A stretch of DNA of 64,000 nucleotides, from NCBI GenBank assembly GCA_002701845.1, contig NZXG01000023.1:91248-155247 (forward strand), in the 5' to 3' direction. The DNA comes from Pseudomonadales bacterium (GTDB lineage: Bacteria; Pseudomonadota; Gammaproteobacteria; Pseudomonadales; Ketobacteraceae). Made by a program: the position numbers and the translations under genes. Under the pieces are notes generated by a model. The model searched no databases, was not told the DNA's origin, and worked only from the letters and a program-made list of their open reading frames with translations. Below, piece by piece: positions 7,962 through 16,317 of the stretch; the stretch's first letter is position 1, and the number at the start of each line of letters is the position of its first letter.

Positions 7962-9350
7962 ATGGATAATACAATTCGTTTTCTGCGTGCCCCGGCGGGC
8001 GCTCCCCGATACCTTAGTCTTTGCATCACTTTACTATTGTTGTTGGGGCTCAGCCCGGGGACCGGCGCCGAGGTATTGAGCCTGCCCCAGGCGGTGGCGC
8101 TGGCCCAGCGCCAGGATCCCTGGCTGACGGGCAATCGTTACCGGCAACAGTCTTTGGAGGCTGAGAGCGTGGCCGCCGGCACCCTGCCGGATCCGAAACT
8201 CAGCCTGGGCTTTGCCAATGTGCCCACCGACACCTGGGATTTCAATCAGGAGCCCATGACCCAGTTCAAAGTGGGGGTGATCCAGATGTTTCCCCGGGGG
8301 GAGCAACGGTCCCTGCAACGCCAACAGCTGCAGCAGCGCAGTGCCCGACTGCCGCTGGAGCGGCACCAACGGCTGGCCCAGGTGGAGCTGACGGTCACCC
8401 GGCTCTGGCTGGAGGCATGGCAGGCACAGCAGGCCATTCGCCTGATCGAGAACCATCGTTACCTGTTCGAGCAGATGGCGGATATCACTCAAAGCCAATA
8501 CAGCTCGGCGCTGGGCCGCACCCGGCAACAGGATGTGATTCGGGCGCAGTTGGAACTGACCCGGCTGGAGGATCGCCTGACCCGGCTGCAGCAGCAGCTC
8601 GACACCAGCCTGGCACGGCTGGCCCGCTGGACCAGCCAGGTGCAGCAGGGTGAGTCCGGCTATGAACGGGTGCGCCCGTCGCTTCAATTGCTGGCGGAGT
8701 TGCCGCAAATCCCCCTGCGAATGCCGGACCGGCTGTTGCGGCAGCCGGCGGACTGGCCGCAACTGGCGGACTATTTTCTGCAACACCCCTCAGTCCAGAG
8801 CCTGGCTCAGGAGATCGCGGTCAGCGCCACCGAAGTGGCCCTGGCCCGCCAGCAATACCGCCCGGAATGGGGCCTCAACGCCAGCTACGGTTATCGGGAG
8901 GACGCGCCCATGGGCATGGAGCGGGCGGATTTTTTCTCGCTGGGAATTACTGTGGATCTGCCTCTGTTCACAGGTAACCGTCAGGACCAACAGGTAGCCG
9001 CCGCCAGCGCCAGACAGGCATCCCTGCAGAGCGACAAAACCCTCCAGCTGCAAAAACTCTGGGCCCGTTTCGAGGCCGCTAAAGCCCAGTGGCTCAGGCT
9101 GGAGCAACGGCAGGCGCTGTATCGGAACAAGTTGTTGCCGCAAATTCATCAACAGGCGGAGGCGTCGCTCACCGCTTACACCAATGACAACGGCGATTTT
9201 GCCGAAGTGATGCGGGACCGGATCGCGGAGCTGAATGCCCGTATCGACATGCTCACCATCAGTGCTGAGCAGCGCCAGGCGGTGGCGCAGCTTAACTATT
9301 GTTTTACCGGCGTCGCTGACCGCGCTTTGGAGGATTCCAGCCATGAATAA
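7962..9350 (+). CDS. cusC: TolC-family outer-membrane channel of a heavy-metal efflux system (CusC/CzcC-like)
   Basis: Outer-membrane exit duct of the tripartite pump encoded with the next two genes. From the ATG at 7962 it has 462 residues, with a hydrophobic signal segment (LCITLLLLLGLSPGTGA). Two TolC/OEP repeats are recognisable from the start LSLPQAVALAQRQDP, long amphipathic coiled-coil stretches rich in Gln/Leu/Arg, and the second-repeat beta segment WGLNASYGYRED followed by LGITVDLPLFTGNRQ. The frame opens earlier (7899), but 7962 is preceded by AGGA and gives a proper signal sequence. The adaptor gene overlaps its end by 8 bases. Confidence 0.88.
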   Translation: MDNTIRFLRAPAGAPRYLSLCITLLLLLGLSPGTGAEVLSLPQAVALAQRQDPWLTGNRYRQQSLEAESVAAGTLPDPKLSLGFANVPTDTWDFNQEPMTQFKVGVIQMFPRGEQRSLQRQQLQQRSARLPLERHQRLAQVELTVTRLWLEAWQAQQAIRLIENHRYLFEQMADITQSQYSSALGRTRQQDVIRAQLELTRLEDRLTRLQQQLDTSLARLARWTSQVQQGESGYERVRPSLQLLAELPQIPLRMPDRLLRQPADWPQLADYFLQHPSVQSLAQEIAVSATEVALARQQYRPEWGLNASYGYREDAPMGMERADFFSLGITVDLPLFTGNRQDQQVAAASARQASLQSDKTLQLQKLWARFEAAKAQWLRLEQRQALYRNKLLPQIHQQAEASLTAYTNDNGDFAEVMRDRIAELNARIDMLTISAEQRQAVAQLNYCFTGVADRALEDSSHE

Positions 9351-10881
9351 ATCCGTTATTTTCATTAGCGTTGTGGGTGGTGCATTGCTGGGAGCGGCGA
9401 CCGTCTGGTGGCTGGCGCCCCGGTCCTCCGACAACACCGACGGCGGGACTAGTAGCGAGCCTGAGCCGTTGTACTGGGTGGCTCCCATGGATCCCAATTA
9501 CCAACGTGACAAGCCCGGCAAATCCCCCATGGGCATGGATTTGATTCCGGTGTACGCCGAGGATCAGCAGGGTCCGGACAGCGGCCCGGGCACCGTGTCC
9601 ATCTCACCGGAAGTGGTGAACAACCTGGGCGTACGCACCGCCCCCGCCGAGCAGGCCCCACTGGAGACCGAAATCAATACCGTGGGCTACGTGCACTACA
9701 ACGAAGACAAGTTGATTCATCTGCACCCGCGGGTGGAAGGCTGGATCGAGAAGCTTTATATCAAAGCAGAGGGCGATCCGGTGGCCGCCGGCGAACCGGT
9801 TTATGATCTTTACGCGCCGGCCCTGGTGAATGCCCAGGAAGAATATCTGCTGGCGCTGGAGCGCAATAACCAGCGTCTGATCAGCGCCGCCAGCGAGCGG
9901 TTGCGGGCGCTGCAACTGGCGGAAAAAACCATCGACCGGTTACGCCGCACCCGACAGGTGCAGCAGACCGTCACTTTGTACTCACCGCAGGATGGGGTCG
10001 TGGACAACCTTAATATCCGGGAAGGGTTTTACGTGCAGCCGGGCACCACGCTGATGTCCATCGGTGCGCTGGATGAAGTCTGGGTTGGGGCCGAAGTGTT
10101 CGAGCGGCAGGCGGCTCTGGTGGAGGCCGGGGCGCCGGTGACCATGACGCTGGACTATCTGCCGGGACGTACCTGGCAGGGGCAGGTGGACTACGTTTAT
10201 CCCACGTTGGATGCGGAGACCCGCACCATCAAGCTGCGGATGCGTTTCGCCAATCCGGACCGGGTCCTGAAGCCGAATATGTTTGCCCAGGTATCCATAC
10301 AGGCCCGGGGCGAGACCTCGGGCCTGCTGATTCCGCGCGAGGCCTTGATCCGAACCGGTAACAGCGATCGGGTGGTGCTGGCCCTGGGGGACGGCCGGTT
10401 CAAGTCCATTAATGTCAAAGTAGGTCGGGTGACCCCTGACAAAGTGGAAATTCTCGACGGCCTGCGGGCGGGGGAAAAGGTGGTTACCTCGGCCCAGTTT
10501 CTGCTGGATTCCGAGTCCGCCAAGTCCTCGGATTTCAAGCGCATGCATCACCAGAGTCAGAACCAGGCAGACGCCAGCCGTCAGGCCGATGTCATGGGTA
10601 TCATCAACAGTCTGGACCAGGAACAGCGAGTGATGAATATCTCCCGGGAGGCCATCCCCAAATGGAATCGGGGGCCGGCCACCATGGATTTTCAGGTGAG
10701 CGAGGCAGTGGACATGACAGCGCTGAAACCGGGCATGTCCATTCACTTCGTATTCGAAATCACCCCCCAGCGGGAATTTCTGGTGACTGTGGTTCACCCC
10801 ATGGATGGCAACGTCGGCGGCGGTTCCGGGGCTCACGACAGCATGGATCACAGCAATCATGAGGGGATGAACCATGATTGA
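9343..10881 (+). CDS. cusB: RND efflux adaptor with N-terminal metal-binding and C-terminal CusF-like domains (CusB-like)
   Basis: Periplasmic membrane-fusion protein linking pump and channel, 512 residues from ATG 9343. After an N-terminal membrane anchor it has a heavy-metal-binding segment (WVAPMDPNYQRDKPGKSPMGMDL, split by the Pro/Gly turn) as in CusB. The barrel-sandwich and beta-barrel parts follow (GWIEKLYIKAEGDPV; YSPQDGVVDNLNIREG). The last 90 residues, from about 425, are a fused CusF-type domain (VMGIINSLDQEQRVMNIS then ATMDFQV). The CusF ligands are mostly lost: the positions of the usual His, Trp and first Met appear as Arg, Arg and Ala, and one Met remains. The tail is His/Met-rich (HDSMDHSNHEGMNHD). 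Both ends overlap neighbouring genes by 8 bases. Confidence 0.92.
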   Translation: MNKSVIFISVVGGALLGAATVWWLAPRSSDNTDGGTSSEPEPLYWVAPMDPNYQRDKPGKSPMGMDLIPVYAEDQQGPDSGPGTVSISPEVVNNLGVRTAPAEQAPLETEINTVGYVHYNEDKLIHLHPRVEGWIEKLYIKAEGDPVAAGEPVYDLYAPALVNAQEEYLLALERNNQRLISAASERLRALQLAEKTIDRLRRTRQVQQTVTLYSPQDGVVDNLNIREGFYVQPGTTLMSIGALDEVWVGAEVFERQAALVEAGAPVTMTLDYLPGRTWQGQVDYVYPTLDAETRTIKLRMRFANPDRVLKPNMFAQVSIQARGETSGLLIPREALIRTGNSDRVVLALGDGRFKSINVKVGRVTPDKVEILDGLRAGEKVVTSAQFLLDSESAKSSDFKRMHHQSQNQADASRQADVMGIINSLDQEQRVMNISREAIPKWNRGPATMDFQVSEAVDMTALKPGMSIHFVFEITPQREFLVTVVHPMDGNVGGGSGAHDSMDHSNHEGMNHD

Positions 10882-13800
10882 GTCCATTATTCACTGGTCG
10901 GTGCACAATCGCTTCTTCGTGCTGCTGGCCATGGTGCTGGTGGTGGGTGTGGGTGGCTACGCCGTGCAGAATACCCCGGTGGATGCCATTCCGGATCTGT
11001 CCGATGTGCAGGTGATCATCAAAACCAGTTATCCGGGGCAGGCGCCGCAAGTGGTGGAGGATCAGGTGACCTATCCCCTCACCACCGCCATGCTGTCGGT
11101 GCCCGGCGCGCAAACGGTGCGGGGGTTTTCTTTTTTCGGTGACTCCTATGTCTATGTGATATTCGACGATGATACCGATCTATACTGGGCCCGCAGCCGG
11201 GTGCTGGAATATCTCAGTCAGGTGGCGCCTAATCTGCCGGCGGGAGCCAACCCGCAACTGGGTCCGGACGCCACCGGCGTGGGCTGGGTTTATATTTACG
11301 CCCTGGTGGATCGCAGCGGCCGTCACGACATCAGTCAGCTGCGTTCGATTCAGGACTGGTTTTTAAAGTACGAATTGCAAACCGTACCTGGCGTCTCCGA
11401 GGTGGCCGCCGTGGGGGGGATGGTGAAGCAATATCAGGTGCAGGTGAATCCCGACAAACTGCGGGCGTTTGGCATTCCCCTGTCCCATATTCAAACCGCC
11501 ATTCGCCGGGGCAACCAGGAGGTGGGGGCGTCGGTGGTGGAGATGGCCGAAGCCGAATATATGGTACGGGCCACCGGGTATATTCAGAACAGCGATGATC
11601 TGGGCAGTGTGCCCCTGGGGGTGAACCGTAACGGCGCGCCGCTGTTGCTGAAGGATGTGGCGAATATCGTCATCGGCCCGCAAATGCGGCGCGGGGTGGC
11701 GGAACTCAACGGCGAGGGGGAAACCGTCGGTGGCGTGGTGGTCATGCGTTTCGGGGAAAACGCGCAACAGACCATAGCCGGAGTCAAAGCCAAACTGGCC
11801 CAGCTCAAACAGGGCTTGCCCGACGGCGTGGAAGTGGTGCCGGTTTACGACCGCTCCGATCTGATTGCCCGGGCGGTGCGCAACCTCTGGCAAAAGCTGG
11901 GGGAAGAACTGTTACTGGTGGCGCTGGTGTGCGTCCTGTTTCTGTTGCACGTACGTTCTTCCCTGGTGGCGGTGATCAGTCTGCCCATCGGTATTCTGGC
12001 GGCTTTTATTATCATGTACTGGCAGGGGCTGAACGCCAACATCATGTCCCTGGGGGGGATTGCCATCGCCATCGGCGCCATGATCGACGGCGCCATCGTG
12101 ATGATCGAGAACATGCACAAGCATATGGAGGCGGAGCCGCTGACCCCGGACAACCGCTGGCAGGTGGTGGCCCGTTCCGCCGCCGAGGTGGGGCCATCGT
12201 TGTTCTTCAGCCTGTTGATTATTACGGTGAGCTTTGTGCCGGTGTTCACCCTGGAGGCGCAGGAGGGACGCATGTTTTCCCCTCTGGCCTACACCAAGAC
12301 TTACGCCATGGCGGCAGCGGCGGTGCTGGCCATTACGCTGGTGCCGGTGCTAATGGGTTATTTTATCCGGGGCCGGGTGGTGGCGGAGCGCAAAAATCCG
12401 GTAAACCGTTTTCTGCTGTGGCTGTACCGTCCGGCGATCTCGGCGTTGTTGCGCTTTCCCCGCCTCACCCTGGCCGCGGCCCTGGTGGTTACCGCGCTGG
12501 GATTATGGCCGGCCGGCAAGATTGGCAGCGAGTTTATGCCGCCTTTGGATGAAGGCGATCTGATGTATATGCCCACCACCTATCCCGGCATCTCCATTGG
12601 TAAGGCCCGGGAGCTGTTACAGCAGACTGACAAGCTGATCCGCACGGTTCCCGAGGTGGAAAACGTATTTGGCAAAGTGGGGCGGGCGGACACCGCCACC
12701 GATCCCGCACCTCTCACCATGATTGAAACCTTTATTCAGTTGAAACCCAGAAGTGAATGGCGACCGGGTCTCACCACCCATGATTTGAAACAGGAGTTGG
12801 ACCGACTGGTGCAGTTGCCGGGGGTCACCAATGCCTGGGTGATGCCCATAAAAACCCGTATCGATATGCTCGCCACCGGCATCAAAACCCCAGTGGGTAT
12901 CAAAGTGGCGGGCCCGGATCTGACGGTGATTCAACGCATCGGCCAGCAGCTGGAACAGATTCTGGAACCGGTGCCGGGCACCGCCTCGGTGTATTCCGAG
13001 CGGGTGGCCGGCGGCCGTTATATCAAAGTGGATATTGAGCGGGAAAAAGCCGCCCGCTACGGTTTGAATATTGCCGATGTACAGCAGGTGGTGGCCACGG
13101 CCATTGGCGGCATGAACGTCACCCAGACCGTGGAAGGGCTGGAACGGTATCCGGTCAATCTGCGCTATCCCCAGGATTATCGCGACAACCCGGAACGGCT
13201 GGCGCTGCTGCCCATTGTCACCCCCACCGGCCAGCGGGTGCCCTTGGGGGATGTGGCGCGGGTCTACGTGGAAGAGGGCCCGCCGGGCATTAAAAGTGAA
13301 AATGCCCGGCTTAACGGCTGGACCTTTATCGATATTGAGGGTGTGGATGTGGGCACCTACGTGGAACGGGCCCGGGCCGTGGTCAAGGAGGAACTGGAGC
13401 TGCCGGCGGGCTATTCCATCCACTGGGCGGGTCAATATGAATATATGCAACGGGCCAAGGAGAAGCTGAGTTACGTGGTGCCTCTCACTTTGATGATTAT
13501 TGTGGTGTTGCTGTACATGAATTTCCGCAGTGGCGCCGAGGTGGGCCTGATTCTGTTCACGCTGCCCCTGGCCATGGTGGGGGGCATCATGCTGATGTGG
13601 CTGGAAGGGTTTAATCTTTCCGTGGCCGCGGCGGTGGGCTTTATTGCCCTGGCCGGCGTGGCGGCGGAAACCGGCGTGATCATGCTGCAGTATCTGAAAC
13701 AGTCCTGGCAGCAGGCGGCGGCCGGTGGCGCCCCCACGGTGGCCGAATTACGTGAAGCCATGGTGGAGGGGGCCTGTCGCCGGGTGCGGCCGGTGATGAT

Positions 13801-13990
13801 GACTGCCATCGCCACCATTGTCGGCCTGCTGCCGGTGATGTACGGCAGCGGCACCGGCTCGGAGGTGATGAGCCGGATTGCCGCCCCCATGGTGGGCGGT
13901 ATGATTTCAGCGGTGCTGCTCACACTGTTTGTGCTGCCGGTCAGTTACTTCCTGTGGTTGCGGCTGCGGGCCGGGTCTGTGGATAAATAA
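10874..13990 (+). CDS. cusA: Heavy-metal efflux RND pump (CusA-like)
   Basis: Proton-driven inner-membrane pump of 1038 residues for Cu(I)/Ag(I) or related metals. Features of the HME branch: the N-terminus IIHWSVHNRFFVLL, VDAIPDLSDVQVII, TM4 signature GAMIDGAIVMIENMHKHME with the charged residues for proton transfer, and the C-terminal AGVAAETGVIMLQYL and SEVMSRIAAPMVGGM. Methionines in the cleft segments RIDMLATGIKTP and IGGMNVTQTVEG fit a monovalent copper/silver pump better than a Zn/Co pump. Start overlaps cusB by 8 bases. Metal specificity is inferred. Confidence 0.95.
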   Translation: MIESIIHWSVHNRFFVLLAMVLVVGVGGYAVQNTPVDAIPDLSDVQVIIKTSYPGQAPQVVEDQVTYPLTTAMLSVPGAQTVRGFSFFGDSYVYVIFDDDTDLYWARSRVLEYLSQVAPNLPAGANPQLGPDATGVGWVYIYALVDRSGRHDISQLRSIQDWFLKYELQTVPGVSEVAAVGGMVKQYQVQVNPDKLRAFGIPLSHIQTAIRRGNQEVGASVVEMAEAEYMVRATGYIQNSDDLGSVPLGVNRNGAPLLLKDVANIVIGPQMRRGVAELNGEGETVGGVVVMRFGENAQQTIAGVKAKLAQLKQGLPDGVEVVPVYDRSDLIARAVRNLWQKLGEELLLVALVCVLFLLHVRSSLVAVISLPIGILAAFIIMYWQGLNANIMSLGGIAIAIGAMIDGAIVMIENMHKHMEAEPLTPDNRWQVVARSAAEVGPSLFFSLLIITVSFVPVFTLEAQEGRMFSPLAYTKTYAMAAAAVLAITLVPVLMGYFIRGRVVAERKNPVNRFLLWLYRPAISALLRFPRLTLAAALVVTALGLWPAGKIGSEFMPPLDEGDLMYMPTTYPGISIGKARELLQQTDKLIRTVPEVENVFGKVGRADTATDPAPLTMIETFIQLKPRSEWRPGLTTHDLKQELDRLVQLPGVTNAWVMPIKTRIDMLATGIKTPVGIKVAGPDLTVIQRIGQQLEQILEPVPGTASVYSERVAGGRYIKVDIEREKAARYGLNIADVQQVVATAIGGMNVTQTVEGLERYPVNLRYPQDYRDNPERLALLPIVTPTGQRVPLGDVARVYVEEGPPGIKSENARLNGWTFIDIEGVDVGTYVERARAVVKEELELPAGYSIHWAGQYEYMQRAKEKLSYVVPLTLMIIVVLLYMNFRSGAEVGLILFTLPLAMVGGIMLMWLEGFNLSVAAAVGFIALAGVAAETGVIMLQYLKQSWQQAAAGGAPTVAELREAMVEGACRRVRPVMMTAIATIVGLLPVMYGSGTGSEVMSRIAAPMVGGMISAVLLTLFVLPVSYFLWLRLRAGSVDK

Positions 13991-13992
13991 CA

Positions 13993-14616
13993 TCAGATAA
14001 ACTGTACCGGCGGCGTCAGGTGCGCCTCCGGCATGGCGTTGGTTTTCTGTAGGGCCGCGTTAAGCATCTGGTCGGTCTTGACCGGGCCGTACAGTTGGCA
14101 GCATTCCACATACCCCAGGTTAAACAACTTGCGCAGTAGTCCCAGTTCCGCCCGGTTGGGCATGGCTTTGGGCCCCTGCCGCAGCCACTCCAGAATCTGG
14201 CGCAGGCTGGCGCCATCATATTGAGTGGCTTGAATGCCCTCGAACTGGGCCCGGGTAATGGCCAGGCGGTCCGCCGGTTGCGCCAGACTGAGAAACGCTT
14301 CCTGCAGCGCCTGATACACCATCAGGCCATTGCGATCCAGGGCGGTGCCGGCATCGGGATCCAGCGTCACCGGCGTTGGGGTTCTGGCGCCGGCGCCCAC
14401 GGACATGGTGGCCCGGGACAACTCCCGAAACAGCTGCCCCTTCTTAATGGGAATCTGGTAGTTGCTGTAGAGTTCATCCAAAAACGCGCTGATGCCGAAC
14501 TGCGGGCGGGTGGCGTACTTTTCCTCCCAGAACGTCATCACCTCCCCCTGAATCCGCTGATCCAGGTTACTGGCCAGTACCGCCAGAAACGCATTTTTCC
14601 GATCCTTGACTAACAT
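13993..14616 (-). CDS. Conserved-looking hypothetical protein co-oriented with amtB
   Basis: A 207-residue soluble protein. There is no signal peptide or membrane helix. It is mostly helical by composition: an N-terminal charged part (MLVKDRKNAFLAVLASNLDQR), a segment FWEEKYATRPQFGISAFLDELYSNY, a Gly/Pro/Thr-rich linker near residue 75-90, and a helical C-terminal half with a Cys-Cys (YVECCQLYG). It lies 15 bases downstream of amtB on the same strand, which suggests co-transcription. I do not recognise a family. Its stop is 2 bases from the cusA stop on the other strand. A function linked to ammonium or nitrogen status is only a guess from position. Confidence 0.75.
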   Translation of the reverse strand: MLVKDRKNAFLAVLASNLDQRIQGEVMTFWEEKYATRPQFGISAFLDELYSNYQIPIKKGQLFRELSRATMSVGAGARTPTPVTLDPDAGTALDRNGLMVYQALQEAFLSLAQPADRLAITRAQFEGIQATQYDGASLRQILEWLRQGPKAMPNRAELGLLRKLFNLGYVECCQLYGPVKTDQMLNAALQKTNAMPEAHLTPPVQFI

Positions 14617-14631
14617 GCCAGGCCTCCTGCT

Positions 14632-15915
14632 TTACTTGTAGCTCTGGGTTAACTGATGGAACTCCGGATAACCCACTTCGTGATGTTCGGTGAAGTCCAG
14701 GCCACGCTGTTCATGCTCCGGGCCCACCCGCAGCCCAAAGGCCAGATTGATCAGCTGAAACAGCACCAGACTGCCGAAAAAGGCCCAGGCGAATCCGGCC
14801 CCCACGCCCACCAGCTGGGTCATGACCCGTTCGGCGTTGAACAGATCATCCTGGTAAAACAGGCCGGCCGCCAGGGTACCCCAGGCACCACAGATACCGT
14901 GGACGGGAATGGCGCCCACCACATCGTCGACTTTGCAGTACAGCAACAACTGAGTGCTGGGCACAATCAGCAGGCCGGCCATAAAACCGGTCAGTACGGC
15001 GTACTGGGGATCCATGCTGGCACAGCCGGCGGTGATACCCACCAGCCCGCCCAGGGCCCCATTGACGCAGGAGGTCAGCAGCACCGGCTGGCGTGCCAGG
15101 GCGCAATAGACCACAGTACCCACCGCGCCGGCACAGGCCGCCAGATGCGTGTTCAGCGCGATGCCGCCCAGGCTGGCGGAAGCCTCCAGGGTGGAACCGG
15201 CATTGAACCCGAACCAGCCCATCCAGAGGATGAATCCGCCCAGGGCCACCAGCGACAGATTGTGACCGGGAATGTCCCGGGGCAGGCCGGTATTGCGGTC
15301 AAAGCGGCCCAGGCGCGGGCCAATGACGATGGCGGCCGCCAGCGCGCACCAGCCGCCCACGGAGTGCACTACGGTGGAACCGGCAAAATCCACGAAGCCC
15401 AGCTGTGCCAGCCAGCCATCACCGTTCCAGACCCAGGCGCCGTAGATGGGATAAACCAGCGCGGTCACCACAATGGCGCAGATGATGTAGCTGATAAAGC
15501 GGGTGCGCTCGGCGATGGCGCCGCTGACGATGGTGGCGGCGGTGGCCGCGAACATGGATTGGAACAAAAGCAGAGTGTAGTCCTGCTGGGAGGCACTGTT
15601 CAGCATAAACTGGGACTGCCCGAACCAGCCGGTGCTGTTCTGGCCGAACATCAGCCCATAGCCCACGGTCCAGAACACCAGGGTGGCGATACAGACATCG
15701 ATGAAATTCTTCATCATCACATTAATGGCATTCTTCGCCCGGGTGCTGCCGGATTCCAGCAGGGCAAACCCGGCCTGCATAAAAAACACCAGAACCGACG
15801 CGGTGACCACCCACAGGGTGTTCATATTAATGGTGATCTCCGGATCGGCGGCAAAGGCGCCGGCGGGCAGCAATGTCAGAAGGCCGGCGGCCCCCAGCAA
15901 ACGCATGAATTTCAC
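14632..15915 (-). CDS. amtB: Ammonium transporter AmtB
   Basis: Inner-membrane ammonium channel, 427 residues, with a signal peptide (GAAGLLTLLPAGAFAADP) and about 11 membrane helices. Family motifs: FALLESGSTRAKNAINVMMKN, DFAGSTVVHSVGG with the first pore histidine, FNAGSTLEASA, and the second pore histidine in GAIPVHGICGAWG. The start I give is a GTG at 15915 supported by a GAGGA 8 bases upstream. The ATG three codons later (15906) is too far from that site. No glnK gene is adjacent, so the usual amtB-glnK pair is replaced here by the unknown gene downstream. I found no convincing sigma-54 site upstream. Confidence 0.95.
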   Translation of the reverse strand: MKFMRLLGAAGLLTLLPAGAFAADPEITINMNTLWVVTASVLVFFMQAGFALLESGSTRAKNAINVMMKNFIDVCIATLVFWTVGYGLMFGQNSTGWFGQSQFMLNSASQQDYTLLLFQSMFAATAATIVSGAIAERTRFISYIICAIVVTALVYPIYGAWVWNGDGWLAQLGFVDFAGSTVVHSVGGWCALAAAIVIGPRLGRFDRNTGLPRDIPGHNLSLVALGGFILWMGWFGFNAGSTLEASASLGGIALNTHLAACAGAVGTVVYCALARQPVLLTSCVNGALGGLVGITAGCASMDPQYAVLTGFMAGLLIVPSTQLLLYCKVDDVVGAIPVHGICGAWGTLAAGLFYQDDLFNAERVMTQLVGVGAGFAWAFFGSLVLFQLINLAFGLRVGPEHEQRGLDFTEHHEVGYPEFHQLTQSYK

Positions 15916-16317
15916 GATGCAGTCCTCAAAATGAGTGTGATGGAGTTAAAAGTTTGTGGCTCTAAAAGGTTTAGACGGGGGCTTTGGCTTGGTCAATTGT
16001 TGAGCTGTCATGGGTAGGCGACGGCACCGGAGTTGACTCCGTGGTCCCAGGATTGGCACAAAAAAGGTGCGGGAATAGTCTTGTTGTTTCAGTGGATTAA
16101 CTGCGGCGCTCGGGAGTGGTGCGGCGGCGGAAGCTGGATGTATATTTTTGTAAAAGGTTAGCCAGCGGGGCGGGCCCGTGGCACAGGCCGCCTGCCAAAT
16201 AATAATATAAATAAAAATGATTATCGTATAACTAATGCTCAGGCCCGCAGTAATTTAAGCCCCATGCTGCGTCCGGGCTGCCACATTTAATTCGGGCGCG
16301 CCTGTCTGTAGTCAAGC
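15916..16317. other. 402-base gap between amtB and the TonB receptor
   Basis: It holds the divergent control regions of amtB (left) and the TonB receptor operon (right). The right half is A+T-rich around 16195-16235 and contains the Fur-like site listed separately. I see no coding frame with a credible start site. A TTGGCAC...GTGC string at 16054-16072 has the wrong spacing (12 instead of 10) for a sigma-54 promoter. Confidence 0.5.
16211..16229. promoter_or_regulatory. Candidate Fur box upstream of the TonB receptor operon
   Basis: The 19 bases around AAATGATTATCGTAT match the half-site pattern of the Fur consensus (AATGATTATC in the centre), in an A+T-rich island inside otherwise G+C-rich DNA. 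It lies about 90 bases before the receptor start. The gene content downstream (TonB receptor, PepSY protein) is what one expects under Fur control. The match is partial on the left arm. Confidence 0.45.

Noticed and set aside
14656..16017. 453-residue plus-strand frame opposite amtB
   Set aside because: AmtB motifs are unmistakable on the minus strand, and this frame is low-complexity His/Gly/Gln sequence.
16054..16072. TTGGCAC...GTGC as a sigma-54 promoter
   Set aside because: The GG to GC distance is 12 rather than 10 and it points to the TonB receptor, not to amtB.
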